A DNA stretch of 7,684 nucleotides from an uncultured Lachnobacterium sp. (GTDB taxonomy: Bacteria > Bacillota > Clostridia > Lachnospirales > Lachnospiraceae), in contig URDU01000054.1 of assembly GCA_900546625.1 (NCBI GenBank), positions 1 through 7,684 on the forward strand, written 5' to 3'. The position numbers and the translations under genes are program-made. This document shows positions 1-5,609 of the stretch, piece by piece. Numbering within the stretch: the first letter of the stretch is position 1; each line of letters opens with the position of its first letter. The notes under the pieces are model-generated. The model made no database searches. It saw only the letters and a list, made by a program, of their open reading frames with translations, and was not told the DNA's origin.

Positions 1-54
1 GTAGAACACCAGCCTTCCAAGCTGGATACGTGGGTTCGATTCCCATCACCCGCT
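1..54 (+). tRNA. tRNA-Gly (anticodon UCC), 5' end outside the window
   Basis: This is the 3' part of a glycine tRNA, from the D-loop onward. The anticodon stem CCAGC/GCTGG encloses the loop CTTCCAA with anticodon TCC, which reads GGA/GGG glycine codons. The T-arm follows: stem GTGGG/CCCAT (one G-U pair) around the canonical loop TTCGATT. The 3' acceptor strand CACCCGC ends at 53 with discriminator T54. CCA is not encoded. The 5' acceptor strand and most of the D-arm lie upstream of base 1. A T-run starts at 54 and probably serves as the end signal. Confidence 0.95.
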
Positions 55-142
55 TTTTTGTTACCCTTTTTTATTCACTATGTATTTCATGATGCACCTA
101 TACTGTCACACAGCTGCTTTTTCACATACCTACACACAAAAC

Positions 143-184
143 AAAAGCCGATACACCGTGTTTCCACGAAATGTATCGGCTTTT
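143..184 (-). terminator. Bidirectional rho-independent terminator ending the HPr-like/DUF6465 unit
   Basis: A perfect 13-bp inverted repeat pairs AAAAGCCGATACA (143-155) with TGTATCGGCTTTT (172-184). A second inner 4-bp stem (CGTG 157-160 with CACG 165-168) closes on a TTTC tetraloop. The A-run and T-run at the two ends make it functional in both directions. It lies 43 bases past the stop codon of the DUF6465-like gene and would also stop plus-strand readthrough from the tRNA. Confidence 0.92.
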
Positions 185-226
185 ATTATGCGCTTAATAA
201 AATATGTATTCCCTAATAATGTCAGA

Positions 227-745
227 CTAGAATAAATCTACACGACCTGAAAACTTATCATTTATAACATAGTATGCAGAATACTCCTCAGGCTTGATGT
301 AGATGTTTAGCTTTCTGATGAAGCCAGCCTTGTGTCCTTCAGCAACAAACTGAGCCTTAACACGCTCCTCAACAGCTGCTGTATCAACCTCGCTGTTCTG
401 GTACTGAACGATAATTTCAGGCTTTACAGGCTCTTTCTTTGCAGGCTTTGCCTCTTTAACAGTCTTTGCTGTCTTTGCAGCCTTTGCTGTTGTCTTCTTA
501 ACAGTTTCCTTAACATCAGCCTTAACCTCAGCAGCTTTCTCAGCAACCTTCTCAGTTGTCTTCTCTACTGCCTTCTCAACCTTCTCGGTTGTCTTCTCTA
601 CTGCTTTTTCTACCTCAGCTTTTACATCGGCCTTTGCATCAGCCTTAGGCTCTGAAACCGGCTGTGCCATTGTTTCCTCTTTTTTCACCTCTACCGGCTT
701 TACTGCTGGCTTAGCTGTCTTTGAGTTATTATTCTTTTTACGCAT
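227..745 (-). CDS. DUF6465-like protein with Lys/Glu/Ala-rich helical N-terminus
   Basis: This 172-residue protein has two parts. Residues 1 to about 108 are very rich in Lys, Glu, Ala, Thr and Val, with an exact 11-residue tandem repeat (EKAVEKTTEKV at 46-56 and 57-67) and a basic H1-like stretch around 78-106 (KKTTAKAAKTAKTVKEAKPA). This looks like an amphipathic or disordered helical tail. Residues 109-172 form a compact C-terminal domain with the pattern IIVQYQN...VEERVK...LNIYIKPEE..AYYVIND, ending in a short acidic-hydrophobic tail. I recognise it as the DUF6465 type seen widely in Lachnospiraceae; its function is unknown to me. There is no signal peptide or membrane helix, so it is probably cytoplasmic. 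The start is ATG 745, because AGGAGG (759-754) sits 8 bases upstream. A GTG at 775 is in frame but overlaps the preceding stop region and has no suitable site. It follows the HPr-like gene by 22 bases and should be cotranscribed with it. Confidence 0.85.
   Translation of the reverse strand: MRKKNNNSKTAKPAVKPVEVKKEETMAQPVSEPKADAKADVKAEVEKAVEKTTEKVEKAVEKTTEKVAEKAAEVKADVKETVKKTTAKAAKTAKTVKEAKPAKKEPVKPEIIVQYQNSEVDTAAVEERVKAQFVAEGHKAGFIRKLNIYIKPEEYSAYYVINDKFSGRVDLF
545..610 (-). repeat. 33-bp tandem repeat (two copies) inside the DUF6465-like gene
   Basis: Copies at 545-577 and 578-610 are identical at 30 of 33 positions and abut with no spacer. The three differences are at the third base of a codon, so both copies encode the same 11 residues. 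This implies an in-frame duplication that has since been kept under protein-level constraint, and the region may vary in copy number between strains. Confidence 0.9.
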
Positions 746-753
746 ACTATTTT

Positions 754-759
754 CCTCCT
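754..759 (-). promoter_or_regulatory. Shine-Dalgarno AGGAGG fixing the DUF6465-like start
   Basis: AGGAGG lies 8 bases before ATG 745 and is itself inside the reading frame that would open at GTG 775. This supports the shorter 172-residue product over a 182-residue version. Confidence 0.85.
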
Positions 760-767
760 CATGCTCA

Positions 768-1022
768 TTATTCACATACTAAAAAATTTTCAATTGCAAC
801 TAAAGCTTCCTGCTCATCATCACCCTTTGTAACAATGTCAACAGTCATTCCATCTGATGGATTAAAAGCCATAATGCCCATGATGCTCTTTGCATTGATT
901 TTGCGATTGTCACTCTCCAATGTAATCTCGCTGTCGAACTTGCATGCCACTTGAACAAGCTCTGCGATTGGATTGTCATGACCTTCACATACTTTTGTAA
1001 CGACAATACTCTTCTTACTCAT
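768..1022 (-). CDS. HPr-family phosphocarrier paralogue with Arg17 replaced by Asn
   Basis: This 84-residue protein matches HPr over its whole length and register. His15, the residue phosphorylated by enzyme I in the PEP:sugar phosphotransferase system, is present in GHDNP, and Pro18 is kept. Ser46 lies in the hallmark NAKSIMGIM (43-51), where HPr kinase/phosphorylase acts in Firmicutes for catabolite control. LVQVACKF (22-29), GMTVDIVTKGDDE and the C-terminal helix also fit. The usual active-site sequence H-A-R-P is here H-D-N-P, so the near-invariant Arg17 that supports phosphotransfer is Asn. There is no EI, EII or HPr kinase gene beside it, unlike many ptsH loci. It may be a regulatory or specialised HPr and not the main ptsH. 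The start ATG 1022 has AAGGAG at 1033-1028. It is first in a two-gene unit with the DUF6465-like gene, behind its own promoter. Confidence 0.9.
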   Translation of the reverse strand: MSKKSIVVTKVCEGHDNPIAELVQVACKFDSEITLESDNRKINAKSIMGIMAFNPSDGMTVDIVTKGDDEQEALVAIENFLVCE

Positions 1023-1068
1023 ACGTTCTCCTTAAACAAAAAGTATTAAACCTATTTCATACTTAATT

Positions 1069-1097
1069 AATATATCCCAATTGTAGTTGCTTTTCAA
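1069..1097 (-). promoter_or_regulatory. Sigma-A promoter of the HPr-like/DUF6465 unit
   Basis: The -35 box TTGAAA (1097-1092) and the -10 box TATATT (1074-1069) are separated by exactly 17 bases. Each differs from consensus at one position. Transcription would start near 1062, giving a leader of about 40 bases before ATG 1022. Confidence 0.75.
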
Positions 1098-1098
1098 T

Positions 1099-1132
1099 CC
1101 TTAGGAAAATTTCTGTTAAACTTTACCTAAGG
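1099..1132. promoter_or_regulatory. Inverted repeat abutting the -35 box, possible operator or weak terminator
   Basis: CCTTAGG (1099-1105) and CCTAAGG (1126-1132) are perfect 7-bp inverted arms with a 20-base AT-rich spacer. Three further A-T pairs follow one mismatch inside. One arm ends a single base upstream of the TTGAAA -35 box of the HPr-like gene, where an activator or repressor site would sit. It is also about 50 bases past the stop of the 842-residue gene. It could act as a transcript-end hairpin there, but no U-run follows on the minus strand, so a canonical rho-independent terminator is unlikely. It does not match a catabolite-responsive (cre) consensus. Confidence 0.45.
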
Positions 1133-1181
1133 AGCTTGCATTTAATGTCACAAAATCGGCATTATTACAACATTATTCTGC

Positions 1182-3710
1182 TTATTTTGTCATGTATGTG
1201 ATAAAATGCAATCCACCATTATAAAACATCCTGTCAGCCTCCTCATAGCTCATAGATGTTGTAGCGCCATTATCCGGGTTATAAATATATAAAGCTCCAT
1301 TCGAAGAGTATCCTGTCACAAGCACTGCTGACGTATTTCCCGTCATCGCAAATACCGGATTGCCCTGGCTTATATAAAAGATAATATCCTCAGAGGACAC
1401 TCCCTGCAAATCCAGGATTTCCTTGTCCGGCAGGTTATTTTTGAGCACATCAACAGCACTGCTGCCGGCTCCAATCAGCTCAGACACACTTACTGTAACA
1501 TCATTGTAGGTAAGCATTGCACTTACCGACTTCACGACACTGTCAGCATCCTTATCCGTTTCATTGCATGCAATATTCGAAAAGGCATTTACCGCATTTT
1601 TTCTGGCTCTCATCCATACATACCGCTGGCTTGAATCAATTACCACGCCCATGCTGTCATTTGCCTGTTTTATGGCATCCGAGATGTTATCAGAAGCAAA
1701 AATTACATCACCCTTTGCATAGACATAAAAATGAACTGTATTGTCATCAAACTTTAAATCAACATTAGTATCATGCGAATTGATAGTCATCTGTGCCGTC
1801 AGCTGCTTCAGCTTATCCGGCTTTTTACCATCTGTTATATTAATAGCGCTGACCGTCAGCTTTGTATCGGACTGGCTCGTATCAAGAGCTATCTTCTGTT
1901 TTGAATCAGCCTCCCTGTTCATAATGGTATCCTGCCCGATTTCTGCATACACACCATTGTTTTGTGCAATCAGATCTATCGTCACCGTATATCCATCCAC
2001 AGAAATTTTCTCGACATAGCCGCCCGAAGGAGTATATGTCTTAAGCTCCGACTGGTCAGATGTATCAAGAATAGTCAGACCATTCATCGGAAATGTTGTG
2101 TTTCCGGCCGCATCAGAGACCACGTCAGCAGCATTCGCCTGTCCATATATAAAATCCTCGCCTATGAAACCAAGCGGACGCAGATACTGGTCGTCGCCCT
2201 TTTTGACCTCAAAGGTCTTGCCGCTCTTTAAATCCATTACTTTTACGGTATTGGATGAATACTGATTTGCAGAATCCACCCATGCAAAGTATCTGTTGCT
2301 CTCCGATGCGCAGTAAGAGCCTGTTGATAAGCCCTCAACAACCTTCTTTACAGACATCGAGCCTAAATTAATCCTATAGAGACTGTCATCCATCATGAGA
2401 TAGAATTCATCCTTTTCATTGAGGTAAAGCATCTTGCCCATCTCTGCCTTCAGCACCTCATATGATGTCTTAGAAGGAATAAACGCTTCCTCATCTATAG
2501 TATGTGCCAGACCATCATAATGGTACACGCCGGTTCCCACCTCTCCCTCGTGGGTGCCTCTGTTCATATATCCGTATACCACAAAATCAATACTGCCTGC
2601 TTCGTCTACACTGACAATCTTTATATCGTGATGATTCCAGTTCTCGCGCTCATCAATACCCTCAGCATCCCTGAAGCTGAATACCTTGATTATCATTCCA
2701 TTGTTTATATCATAGGAGTATAAATCTCCCTCCTGGACAAAGCATATCACACTGCCTGCTTCATTGGCCCTGTACTCTGCTTCACTGCTTCTGATACCAA
2801 GCATCACGCTGCCCGAATCCGAAATAAAGCTGTTTTCACTGTTAAAAATCTGATTTGCCGTTCTCTCATAGTTGAGCACGTACATACGGCTTTCCGTCTG
2901 GCGCAGCCTGAAATATTCCCTTACATTGTAATATTCAGTCTCACCCTTGCCGTCCACACAGCTCATCACATAGTCTATTGTAACCACATCATAAGAATCG
3001 TTTATTTCCTTAAGGGCTATGACTGGATTCGTATACTGTGCAGCTGCCATTGAGCCCCAGGTAATCTGACTCACCGTAGATGTCAGATCCACATGTGCAA
3101 GCGTATTTCTGTCTCCCGTTGTTGTCTCCATATATGTTGTAAAGAAGGCTTTGTCATCCTTTATAAACGTCTCATCATGAAACTTCTTTGCAAACTCAAC
3201 AACCTTTGCAGCTGCCTTTCCATCGGTCTGCATAATCCTGCTGTAATAATATATATTATCCTGACCGCTTGTGATGGTAAACACCAAAAGATACTCAGTA
3301 TTTTCATCCATCACATTCGGCATGCTTATGTCCGCCTGAATAGTATTATCCTTATTAGAAAAAGAAGATACCTCATCATCGGCAACCAGCCTCTTGCCAT
3401 CCATGCTTCTGATCTTGTATGATATCCCGTCAACAGCCATGCCATATGTGGAAATGGATAATGAGAGCTTCCTGTCATCCGAAACCGGAATAACACAATC
3501 GCGCATCTTTGTCGGATCCATCTCAGTAGTATATCCATGGAGCGTGTTTATCTTTATTTTATCCAGATTAAATGACATAACCGGCAGCGTTGCATCCGCC
3601 TGCTTCGTGGTCATATCCTTATTTCCTTTGTTTGTAGTTATGCAAAATGTAATTAATGCTGCAATAAATACTACTATAAGTACTATCGGCTTTATCACTT
3701 TCTTACTCAT
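1182..3710 (-). CDS. Membrane-anchored propeller-like protein with degenerate C39-like peptidase domain
   Basis: This 842-residue protein has an N-terminal basic start and one membrane helix (about 8-26) with no lipobox, so the rest should lie outside the membrane. Residues about 40-310 are beta-rich and of unknown fold. Residues about 320-600 hold repeated beta-strand segments with Y-x-Y-D, L-Y-x-I and D-x-x-S-G-K-type turns (for example DLYSYDINNG, SLYRINLGS, VKVMDLKSGK) that resemble a beta-propeller. Residues about 692-842 follow the order of a papain-like C39_2 domain: a helix, then an ISQGNPVFAMTG strand, then AVLVTGYSSNG, then YIYNPDNG. The expected catalytic His before the VLVTGY strand is Thr/Ser (GNTSAVLVTGY), and no CGPTS-like Cys motif is visible; the only nearby Cys is 715 in IACNE. 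The domain is therefore probably non-catalytic. The start ATG 3710 has AAGGA about 10 bases upstream. It is the last gene of the four-gene unit, 18 bases after the previous stop. Fold assignments are by eye and moderate. Confidence 0.8.
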   Translation of the reverse strand: MSKKVIKPIVLIVVFIAALITFCITTNKGNKDMTTKQADATLPVMSFNLDKIKINTLHGYTTEMDPTKMRDCVIPVSDDRKLSLSISTYGMAVDGISYKIRSMDGKRLVADDEVSSFSNKDNTIQADISMPNVMDENTEYLLVFTITSGQDNIYYYSRIMQTDGKAAAKVVEFAKKFHDETFIKDDKAFFTTYMETTTGDRNTLAHVDLTSTVSQITWGSMAAAQYTNPVIALKEINDSYDVVTIDYVMSCVDGKGETEYYNVREYFRLRQTESRMYVLNYERTANQIFNSENSFISDSGSVMLGIRSSEAEYRANEAGSVICFVQEGDLYSYDINNGMIIKVFSFRDAEGIDERENWNHHDIKIVSVDEAGSIDFVVYGYMNRGTHEGEVGTGVYHYDGLAHTIDEEAFIPSKTSYEVLKAEMGKMLYLNEKDEFYLMMDDSLYRINLGSMSVKKVVEGLSTGSYCASESNRYFAWVDSANQYSSNTVKVMDLKSGKTFEVKKGDDQYLRPLGFIGEDFIYGQANAADVVSDAAGNTTFPMNGLTILDTSDQSELKTYTPSGGYVEKISVDGYTVTIDLIAQNNGVYAEIGQDTIMNREADSKQKIALDTSQSDTKLTVSAINITDGKKPDKLKQLTAQMTINSHDTNVDLKFDDNTVHFYVYAKGDVIFASDNISDAIKQANDSMGVVIDSSQRYVWMRARKNAVNAFSNIACNETDKDADSVVKSVSAMLTYNDVTVSVSELIGAGSSAVDVLKNNLPDKEILDLQGVSSEDIIFYISQGNPVFAMTGNTSAVLVTGYSSNGALYIYNPDNGATTSMSYEEADRMFYNGGLHFITYMTK

Positions 3711-3728
3711 AAAATCATATCCTTATAT

Positions 3729-4070
3729 CTACCAGAATCTTTGGTACCTTCTGTATCTGCATCTGCGTCTGCAGAGCTCACAGTTAAAAAGTATGCCTGC
3801 TATTGTACAGATAAAGCACCTGCTGCTTTGCTCCGAGATAAATCTGCCGGCAATCCTGTCAGCCTCATCGGAAAGACGCTGCCTGTCAGGCACCTCATCA
3901 TAGATAAAGCTGCCCTCATACTCCAGCTCATCCATGCGCTGCTCTACCGCGGACTGTATCATTGCCGTGTCAAGCGGATACATATCCTTTATCATCCCCA
4001 GGTCCTTTGCAAATGCATCCTCATTTTTATAGTAATCCATGAATGGAAATGTTTTATAAAAAGGCAACAT
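3729..4070 (-). CDS. Small Lachnospiraceae-type protein with Arg/Cys-rich C-terminus
   Basis: This 113-residue soluble protein has no assigned function. Residues about 30-80 (MYPLDTAMIQ, then VEQRMDELEYEGSFIYDE, then PDRQRLSDEADRIAGRF) match a pattern I recognise from many uncharacterised Lachnospiraceae proteins, where a helix with E-Y-x-G-S-x-x-Y-D-E is followed by P-D and a second helix. The C-terminus has CFIC (85-88), CELC (97-100) and Cys104 inside the basic run RRRCRYRRYQRFW. The two CxxC pairs could bind a metal, but the spacing is short and this is speculative; the basic tail could contact nucleic acid or membrane lipids. The start is ATG 4070, preceded by AGAGG at 7 bases; a TTG directly before it is in frame but less likely. 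It sits 41 bases after the permease gene and 18 bases before the 842-residue gene. A TATAAT at 4096-4091 might be a weak internal promoter, but it has no good -35. Confidence 0.8.
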   Translation of the reverse strand: MLPFYKTFPFMDYYKNEDAFAKDLGMIKDMYPLDTAMIQSAVEQRMDELEYEGSFIYDEVPDRQRLSDEADRIAGRFISEQSSRCFICTIAGILFNCELCRRRCRYRRYQRFW

Positions 4071-4111
4071 CAAAAAACCTCTTTTTAATCATTATATGCT
4101 ATATTCAGCTA

Positions 4112-4945
4112 TTAGTTGCATGCTATAACAAACAATGCTGCAATAAAAATGCATGCGCCCAGGAATTTTTTTCCCGATACCTTCTCCTTCAGTATCACGC
4201 TGGAGCATATCATCATCACAATAATCGTCAAATTAAAAATATACCCTGCATAGCTGCCGGACATTGAAACTGCCCTGCCATAAAAATCATATGCCAACGG
4301 ATACGCAATGCCTGCAAGAATCAGGCATATGCCATCAACAAATGACATGGATCTGATTTTCTTCATGCCTCCTGTTGCAACAGTAAATATAATAAGCACC
4401 AGCGTTCCTATAAATACACACCAGAACGCAATAAAGCCCTTATCCAGCTGTATCCCGCCAAGTGACACCAGAATATGTGCTGCCGACGCACAAACTGCAG
4501 CAAGAATCGCAAACAAAATACCTGTTCCATCCAGATTTAAAATAACCGTTCCAACAATCATGAGTGCAATCGCTATATAATCAAAAGTGTCAGGGGTGTT
4601 ATGAAACAGAAAAAATCCCGTTGCAAGCGTGATTATATAGCTGCATTTAACTATAGCTGTAACCTGAAATGTGTAGCCCTCATGTATGGATTTAAAAAAA
4701 CAGATGCCAAAAAGCCCTGTTGCAAGCCCTGCCAGAAGTATAAATATAACGCTCCTTTGGCCGAGTGCAATCAGGCTGCTTCCCATTATATTATCTTTCC
4801 TGTAAAAAAATATAGACGCACATAAAACAATCCCGGCAATGCTTCCCGCCAGCGCCGGGTCTGTCTTTTTAGTTCCAACCTTGGCCAAAATAGGCACACA
4901 TGCTGCAATAAACGTTGCAGCACATGCCCATATAATTCCTGTCAT
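4112..4945 (-). CDS. EamA/DMT-superfamily permease, ten membrane helices
   Basis: This 277-residue integral membrane protein has the length and inverted-repeat layout of drug/metabolite transporters. About ten hydrophobic helices are visible (roughly 3-21, 31-47, 66-84, 93-112, 119-137, 141-161, 169-190, 203-222, 229-250, 260-276), and the two EamA halves meet near residue 139. The second half ends with the family signature of a helix followed by a Glu-Lys turn (ILKEKVSGKKFLGACIFIAALFVI). Family members export or import small metabolites such as amino acids, nucleotides or drugs; the substrate cannot be read here. The start is ATG 4945, because GGTGAGG (4960-4954) lies 8 bases before it but only 2 bases before the upstream in-frame ATG 4951. 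It starts 24 bases after the stop of the SH3 gene, indicating cotranscription. Confidence 0.9.
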   Translation of the reverse strand: MTGIIWACAATFIAACVPILAKVGTKKTDPALAGSIAGIVLCASIFFYRKDNIMGSSLIALGQRSVIFILLAGLATGLFGICFFKSIHEGYTFQVTAIVKCSYIITLATGFFLFHNTPDTFDYIAIALMIVGTVILNLDGTGILFAILAAVCASAAHILVSLGGIQLDKGFIAFWCVFIGTLVLIIFTVATGGMKKIRSMSFVDGICLILAGIAYPLAYDFYGRAVSMSGSYAGYIFNLTIIVMMICSSVILKEKVSGKKFLGACIFIAALFVIACN

Positions 4946-4969
4946 ATACATTACCTCACCATGTATCTA

Positions 4970-5515
4970 TTACTGTGACTGTGCAGCACTATCTGCAGCT
5001 CCTGTTGTACTGCCATCTGCTGTACCCTGACTGGCAGCCCCGCTATCTGCCGCACCTGATGTGCCGCTGTCTGTAGTGCTGTCAGCCATATCTGACTTGA
5101 CGTAGTCAGAGCTGACATAGCCTGTCTGTCCCTGGAAGATAACCTGTGTCCAGCCATTGTCCTCTGATACAAACTCAAGCTTCACATCCTGTCCTATAAC
5201 AGTAATTATATTTGCGTTTTTATCAGGCTTCTCTCTCATGTTTACACTGCTTGTAGTGGTGACGTAAGTTTTTTCGGTACCCTCTGTAGTCTGCTGTGGC
5301 AGATATATGGCGCCTATCTCTGTACCACTATCGCCGGCACTGTCAGTTTCACTTTCGCTAACTGCATTCTGTTGTACCTTGTCCTGTCCCTTTTTTTTGC
5401 CGCCCTTTGAGGTAACGGTAATCACTATTGTAGCAATCAGGGCAATAAGAAAAAGACATATTGCTGCAAAAATCAGTCTGGCGATTATAACATCTTTTCT
5501 GTGGCTCGCTTTCAT
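4970..5515 (-). CDS. Membrane-anchored bacterial SH3 (SH3b/SH3_3) protein
   Basis: This 181-residue protein has a short basic cytoplasmic start (KASHRKD), one membrane helix (about 11-34) and a charged stop (KGGKKKGQDK), giving a type II anchor with the rest outside. A low-complexity linker (50-82) leads to a bacterial SH3 domain at 84-141, with the typical core VNMREKPDKNANIITVIGQ, then GWTQVIFQGQTGYVSSDYV. The tail (142-181) is almost only Ser, Thr, Gly, Ala, Asp and Gln and looks disordered. SH3b domains generally bind peptidoglycan or other wall components. No catalytic domain is attached, so this may be an adaptor or a sensor. The start ATG 5515 has AAAAGGAG upstream. It is the first gene of the four-gene unit, directly behind an extended -10 promoter. 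Confidence 0.9.
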   Translation of the reverse strand: MKASHRKDVIIARLIFAAICLFLIALIATIVITVTSKGGKKKGQDKVQQNAVSESETDSAGDSGTEIGAIYLPQQTTEGTEKTYVTTTSSVNMREKPDKNANIITVIGQDVKLEFVSEDNGWTQVIFQGQTGYVSSDYVKSDMADSTTDSGTSGAADSGAASQGTADGSTTGAADSAAQSQ

Positions 5516-5551
5516 ATTATTCTCCTTTTGTATTATCTGTGTTTACGGCTC

Positions 5552-5560
5552 ATTATAGCA
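5552..5560 (-). promoter_or_regulatory. Extended -10 promoter of the SH3/EamA/113-aa/842-aa unit
   Basis: TGCTATAAT is a perfect extended -10 element (TGn plus consensus TATAAT). The hexamer 17 bases upstream, in the T-rich end of the previous terminator, is a poor -35 (TTTTTC), which the extended -10 can compensate for. Transcription would start near 5545, about 30 bases before ATG 5515. Confidence 0.75.
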
Positions 5561-5569
5561 TAATAATCT

Positions 5570-5598
5570 AAAAAGAAAAAGGCAGTTCACAGAACTGC
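5570..5598 (-). terminator. Rho-independent terminator of the serine hydrolase gene
   Basis: On the minus strand, GCAGTTC and GAACTGC form a 7-bp stem with a 3-base TGT loop, followed by CTTTTTCTTTTT. It lies 12 bases past the stop codon of the serine hydrolase and separates it from the four-gene unit, although the next promoter begins only a few bases later. Confidence 0.92.
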
Positions 5599-5609
5599 TG
5601 CTTTTCTTT

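Noticed and set aside
1..54. tRNA 3' end as an integration (att) site
   Set aside because: No integrase gene and no direct repeat of the tRNA end was seen in the window.
332..655. Plus-strand frame of 107 codons, Leu/Cys/Ser-rich
   Set aside because: It is the mirror of the Lys/Glu/Ala-rich repeat coding on the minus strand, has no ribosome binding site and has a biased composition explained by the opposite strand.
3394..3903. Plus-strand frame of 169 codons spanning the junction of two minus-strand genes
   Set aside because: It overlaps two well-supported genes with good ribosome binding sites, has no such site itself, and shows no recognisable domain.
4091..4096. Consensus TATAAT upstream of the 113-residue gene as a separate promoter
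   Set aside because: No acceptable -35 or TG extension was found at the right spacing, and the gene is tightly spaced after the permease gene.
4951..5178. Minus-strand frame of 75 codons inside the SH3 gene
   Set aside because: It is a shifted frame over the SH3 domain and its low-complexity tail; the SH3 frame has clear domain and promoter support.
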